This document shows positions 61,309-64,000 of a stretch of 64,000 nucleotides of DNA, one piece after another. The stretch spans positions 124,001-188,000 of the forward strand of contig JAJQAG010000003.1 in NCBI GenBank assembly GCA_021203905.1, given 5' to 3'. This DNA comes from Coprobacillus sp. (GTDB lineage: Bacteria; Bacillota_I; Bacilli_A; RFN20; CAG-826). The notes under the pieces were generated by a model. It ran no database searches. It saw only the letters and a program-made list of their open reading frames with translations, and had not been told where the DNA came from. A program made the position numbers and the translations under genes. How positions within the stretch are numbered: the stretch's first letter is position 1; every line of letters begins with the position of its first letter.

Positions 61309-63231
61309 ATGCCAGAAGAAGCTATTTTAGAACCTCTAGATTTATATAACCGTACCTACAAGCACGATGTCCATGAAGCGGGTGTGCAGTATTTTGATGA
61401 CTGCGTTGAAAAGGCAGGAGTGGACCTTGCCGTTCATAGAGAAAACGTTAAGAAATACAATGCCGCTAAAGGGAAATATGCCTTACATAGTAGAAAGGCC
61501 AGCAATCTCCGTGGATGGAGAGTATTCTTGATTATTCTTGCGGTCTTAGGCGGTATTGCTGCGCTTGCTGGATTCATTCTTATCGGTAGTAATGGAGTGG
61601 CTGCAGCGGTGTTAATTCCCGTAGGGATTGTTGTCTTAGTAGCCTCTATTTTAGTTATTTGCCTAGCATTGAATCGTAGGATAAGACAAGCTGACTCAGC
61701 TGCTGCAAAGCATAAGAAGGATGTAGATGAGTTAAGAGAAAAATGTATGGATGATGTTCGTCGTGTTACTTCTCTTTTTGAGTGGAACATCCCCACGAAG
61801 ATCATCAGAGAAAATGTGCCTCTTATTCAGATTGACGACACCTTTGATATGAAGAAATATGACTACTTAAGTCATAAGTATAACATCGGTGATAATAATG
61901 ATAAAAATACCTCCACAGTTTTCTTACTTAGTGGGACTATTGCGGGGAATCCGTTTCTTTTTGTGAGGAATTTCTACACATACATGGGTCAGAAAACCTA
62001 TACAGGAACACTTCCAGTCACTGTTCCTGTCAGAGTGTATGATGGAGAAAGATGGGTGACCACAATGAAGACGGAAATCCTTACCGCTACACTCGAAGAA
62101 CCCGCCCCATTTTACAATTATGAAACATTCCTTGTTTATGGCAATGACTCCGCCCCCAATCTCACCTTCTCTAGAAAGCCGACAATTTCTAAACTAGATA
62201 ACGATAAAGACATTGATAAGTATGTTAAATCAGAAACAAAGAAATTAGACAAAACTGCAGACAAAGCAATTAAAAAGGGCGGTAAATTCACACCGATGTC
62301 TAACGAGGAATTTGAAACTATTTTCCATGCTTGGAATAGAAACAATGAGGTGGAATTTAGGTTGCTTTACACCCCACTAGCCCAAGAGAACACCCTTAAG
62401 TTGCTTAAGAGAACCACACCCAATAATCCTTATGGTGATGACTGGCAGTTTTCTAAAAGAAAGTGTCTCAATTATGTGACATCTGAACACTCACAGATGC
62501 TTGATGTCTACATGAGACCGGATAGGTATGTTGGATACTATGATCTTGATAAACTAAAAAAGGATTTTGTTGAGTATATAGACAATTATTTTAAATGTCT
62601 ATATTTCGATATTGCCCCTATTATTTCTATTCCCCTCTATCAACAGATGCAACCAAGAGAATTTATTTACCAAGATAGCTATGACTCTAATTACACAATG
62701 CTTGAAGATGAATGTGCGGTTAATGCCTTTCCACGTACGACATTTGTCCACCCACATTCCGCGACAGATGCTATATTAAAGACTAAGATTCTGAAAAAGC
62801 ACAACAACTATGATGAAGTCAAAGTCAGTGCGTACTCGTATACAGGTACGGAAAGAGTTACCCCTGTGACAGTGCCCGCCAGCAATGGTCATCTTTATGC
62901 CGTTCCCGTTAAGTGGGTGGAATACCACCCAATCAAGAAAGATAGTGTGGTTAATATCGCTAATAATAATGCACCAAAAACAGACTATAAGTCCTGTTTT
63001 GATAGATTTAACGAGACCCAAAGTGGTAAACTAAAGGAAGATGATAATTTCATCTTCCACCATAGATTTATCGTGATGCTCCGTGATGCTATGAAATCTG
63101 ACAATCCAGAAGCGCTTGATAACTTCATCGATGATATCTTTGGTTACAAGAATGATCCAAATAGTAGTGATTCAAAGTCCTCATCTATCTCTGATAGCAC
63201 CGCTAAGACTATTGAATCGGGTAAAAAATAA
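61309..63231 (+). CDS. Large two-helix membrane protein operonic with lemA, function unknown
   Basis: 640 residues. A soluble N-terminal helical part (coiled-coil-like, about 1-62), two membrane segments (about 63-85 and 90-115) joined by a short loop, then a 500-residue largely beta, mixed domain (FDMKKYDYLSHKYNIGDNND to the Tyr-rich YIDNYFKCLYFDIAPIISIPLYQQM), and a Ser-rich end. I do not recognise a named domain with certainty; similar large proteins accompany LemA in some Mollicutes, to my memory. No ribosome site: TATAAT ends 9 bases before the ATG. lemA follows in 20 bases and must be co-expressed. Confidence 0.72.
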   Translation: MPEEAILEPLDLYNRTYKHDVHEAGVQYFDDCVEKAGVDLAVHRENVKKYNAAKGKYALHSRKASNLRGWRVFLIILAVLGGIAALAGFILIGSNGVAAAVLIPVGIVVLVASILVICLALNRRIRQADSAAAKHKKDVDELREKCMDDVRRVTSLFEWNIPTKIIRENVPLIQIDDTFDMKKYDYLSHKYNIGDNNDKNTSTVFLLSGTIAGNPFLFVRNFYTYMGQKTYTGTLPVTVPVRVYDGERWVTTMKTEILTATLEEPAPFYNYETFLVYGNDSAPNLTFSRKPTISKLDNDKDIDKYVKSETKKLDKTADKAIKKGGKFTPMSNEEFETIFHAWNRNNEVEFRLLYTPLAQENTLKLLKRTTPNNPYGDDWQFSKRKCLNYVTSEHSQMLDVYMRPDRYVGYYDLDKLKKDFVEYIDNYFKCLYFDIAPIISIPLYQQMQPREFIYQDSYDSNYTMLEDECAVNAFPRTTFVHPHSATDAILKTKILKKHNNYDEVKVSAYSYTGTERVTPVTVPASNGHLYAVPVKWVEYHPIKKDSVVNIANNNAPKTDYKSCFDRFNETQSGKLKEDDNFIFHHRFIVMLRDAMKSDNPEALDNFIDDIFGYKNDPNSSDSKSSSISDSTAKTIESGKK

Positions 63232-63251
63232 AAGAAGGAGGTACATTACCT

Positions 63252-63941
63252 ATGGCAAATGCACTTGATGAAATGGATCCAACAAATCCAACAATGGAAC
63301 AAGGAAAGGATGTTGGCGTAATTGCGAAACAGGTTCCTATTAAAGTGGGCGTTGGCTCAACAGTTTTTGTTGTTATTCTCTGGGTTTTAGCAATTATTCC
63401 AGGAATCATTTATTTATGGAGAAGACAGATGGCAGGCAACCATCTCCGTCAATTAGAGCAGAAGATTAACGCAAATGCTTCCGAAATAGATAACTATCTT
63501 GAGCAGAGAGTGGTTATTCTTACTAACTGTGCCCAGTTAGTGGAGAAAGCCGTTAAACTCGATGAAGATACCTATAAAGCCATTGCCGCTTATAGAAGTG
63601 GTCATCCTGAAGCTTTAAAGGATACTTCCGATGTGGAGAGAAATGATCTCGCTGCAACTTTTGATGGAGTTTCTCGTGGTATCAATGTCGCTCTTGAAAG
63701 ATATCCTGAGTTAGCGGCCCACAAAGAGATTAAAGATGCGATGCAACAGAACTCTTACTTACAGAGAGAAATCACCGCGGCAAGAACCGTTTATAACGAT
63801 TCTGTTAATCAATGGAACCGCGATGTCAATGAATGGCCTGTAAAGATGATTTTCGCTGCAAAACACGGATATACAACTCGTGTTCCATTCATTGCTAGTC
63901 AAGAAATTAAAGAACAAGCTAGAGGCACATTCTTTAACTAA
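63252..63941 (+). CDS. lemA: LemA-family membrane protein
   Basis: 229 residues with one N-terminal membrane helix (VFVVILWVLAIIPGIIYLW, about 33-52) followed by the LemA helical bundle (RRQMAGNHLRQLEQKINANA; ASEIDNYLEQRVVILTNCAQLVEK; LERYPELAAHKEIKDAMQ; TAARTVYNDSVNQWNRDV). LemA is widespread in bacteria; its role is not settled, and a link to membrane stress has been proposed. AAGGAGG upstream. Here it pairs with the preceding large membrane protein. Confidence 0.87.
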   Translation: MANALDEMDPTNPTMEQGKDVGVIAKQVPIKVGVGSTVFVVILWVLAIIPGIIYLWRRQMAGNHLRQLEQKINANASEIDNYLEQRVVILTNCAQLVEKAVKLDEDTYKAIAAYRSGHPEALKDTSDVERNDLAATFDGVSRGINVALERYPELAAHKEIKDAMQQNSYLQREITAARTVYNDSVNQWNRDVNEWPVKMIFAAKHGYTTRVPFIASQEIKEQARGTFFN

Positions 63942-64000
63942 TTGAGAAATTATTTGTAAAGTAGTTTTCCACTTTACACCTCCTTTCTGGGGAAACCCAC
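63942..64000. other. Window end, hairpin after lemA
   Basis: GTAAAGT-N8-ACTTTAC (63956-63977) is a perfect 7-bp hairpin with no T run. CCTCCTTTC nearby reads as a ribosome site on the minus strand, but no gene start follows within the window. Confidence 0.4.

Overview
The window spans a bacterial replication origin and about 20 kb to its left and 44 kb to its right. Genes diverge from an intergenic oriC (about 19.76-20.18 kb). On the minus strand lie rpmH, rnpA, yidC, jag, mnmE, tatD and rsmA. On the plus strand lie dnaA, dnaN, the S4-like rlbA, recF, gyrB, gyrA, a glycosyltransferase gene, serS, a short SRP RNA gene and tadA. The gene order, low-to-moderate GC, frequent AAGGAGG ribosome binding sites and bacillus-type DnaA boxes point to a low-GC Gram-positive lineage. 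TGA is used as a stop codon (gyrA, glycosyltransferase, metG), so the standard code applies. The Alu-less SRP RNA, lipoprotein YidC, many surface lipoproteins without LPxTG or SLH anchors, BspA-type leucine-rich repeats and C-x-x-C repeat arrays fit an uncultured, probably gut-associated Bacilli/Mollicutes-related bacterium. That placement is inference; no database was searched.

Left of the origin (1-19.7 kb): two divergent pairs of heterodimer-type ABC exporters share one operator-bearing intergenic region. They are followed by a minus-strand FGGY sugar kinase and a plus-strand pyruvate phosphate dikinase (ppdK). ispE is coupled to a small repeat protein, and an inserted pair encodes a secreted cysteine protease and a lipoprotein. 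The core block rsmA-tatD-mnmE-jag-yidC-rnpA-rpmH completes the arm. tatD-rsmA-ispE normally sits on the other side of the origin in Bacillus.

Right of the origin (20-40 kb): the replication and gyrase operon runs by 4-base overlaps through gyrA, the glycosyltransferase gene and serS. After SRP RNA and tadA comes a cation-transport region: a CtpE-like P-type ATPase, a TetR regulator, a site-2-protease-like membrane protein lacking the first zinc histidine, and an operon of DUF3784, mgtA and two tiny membrane proteins. That operon is preceded by a strongly structured 290-base leader.

Distal part (40-64 kb): tldD-tldE and a Mbeg1-type hydrolase face two large tandem lipoproteins with C-x-x-C arrays and leucine-rich repeats. 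Then come a phosphodiesterase, rpmE, a lipoprotein, metG, an rRNA methyltransferase, an isochorismatase-like hydrolase, a WYL regulator, a MATE transporter fused to a cytidylate-kinase-like domain, nrdI, a lipoprotein endonuclease I, HU, and a large membrane protein paired with LemA.

The main points for follow-up are the MATE-kinase fusion, the mgt leader and its satellite small proteins, promoters whose -10 box lies 6-9 bases before the start codon (probable leaderless mRNAs), GyrA with both quinolone-anchor residues replaced, the protease/lipoprotein pair, and perfect palindromes in many promoters.
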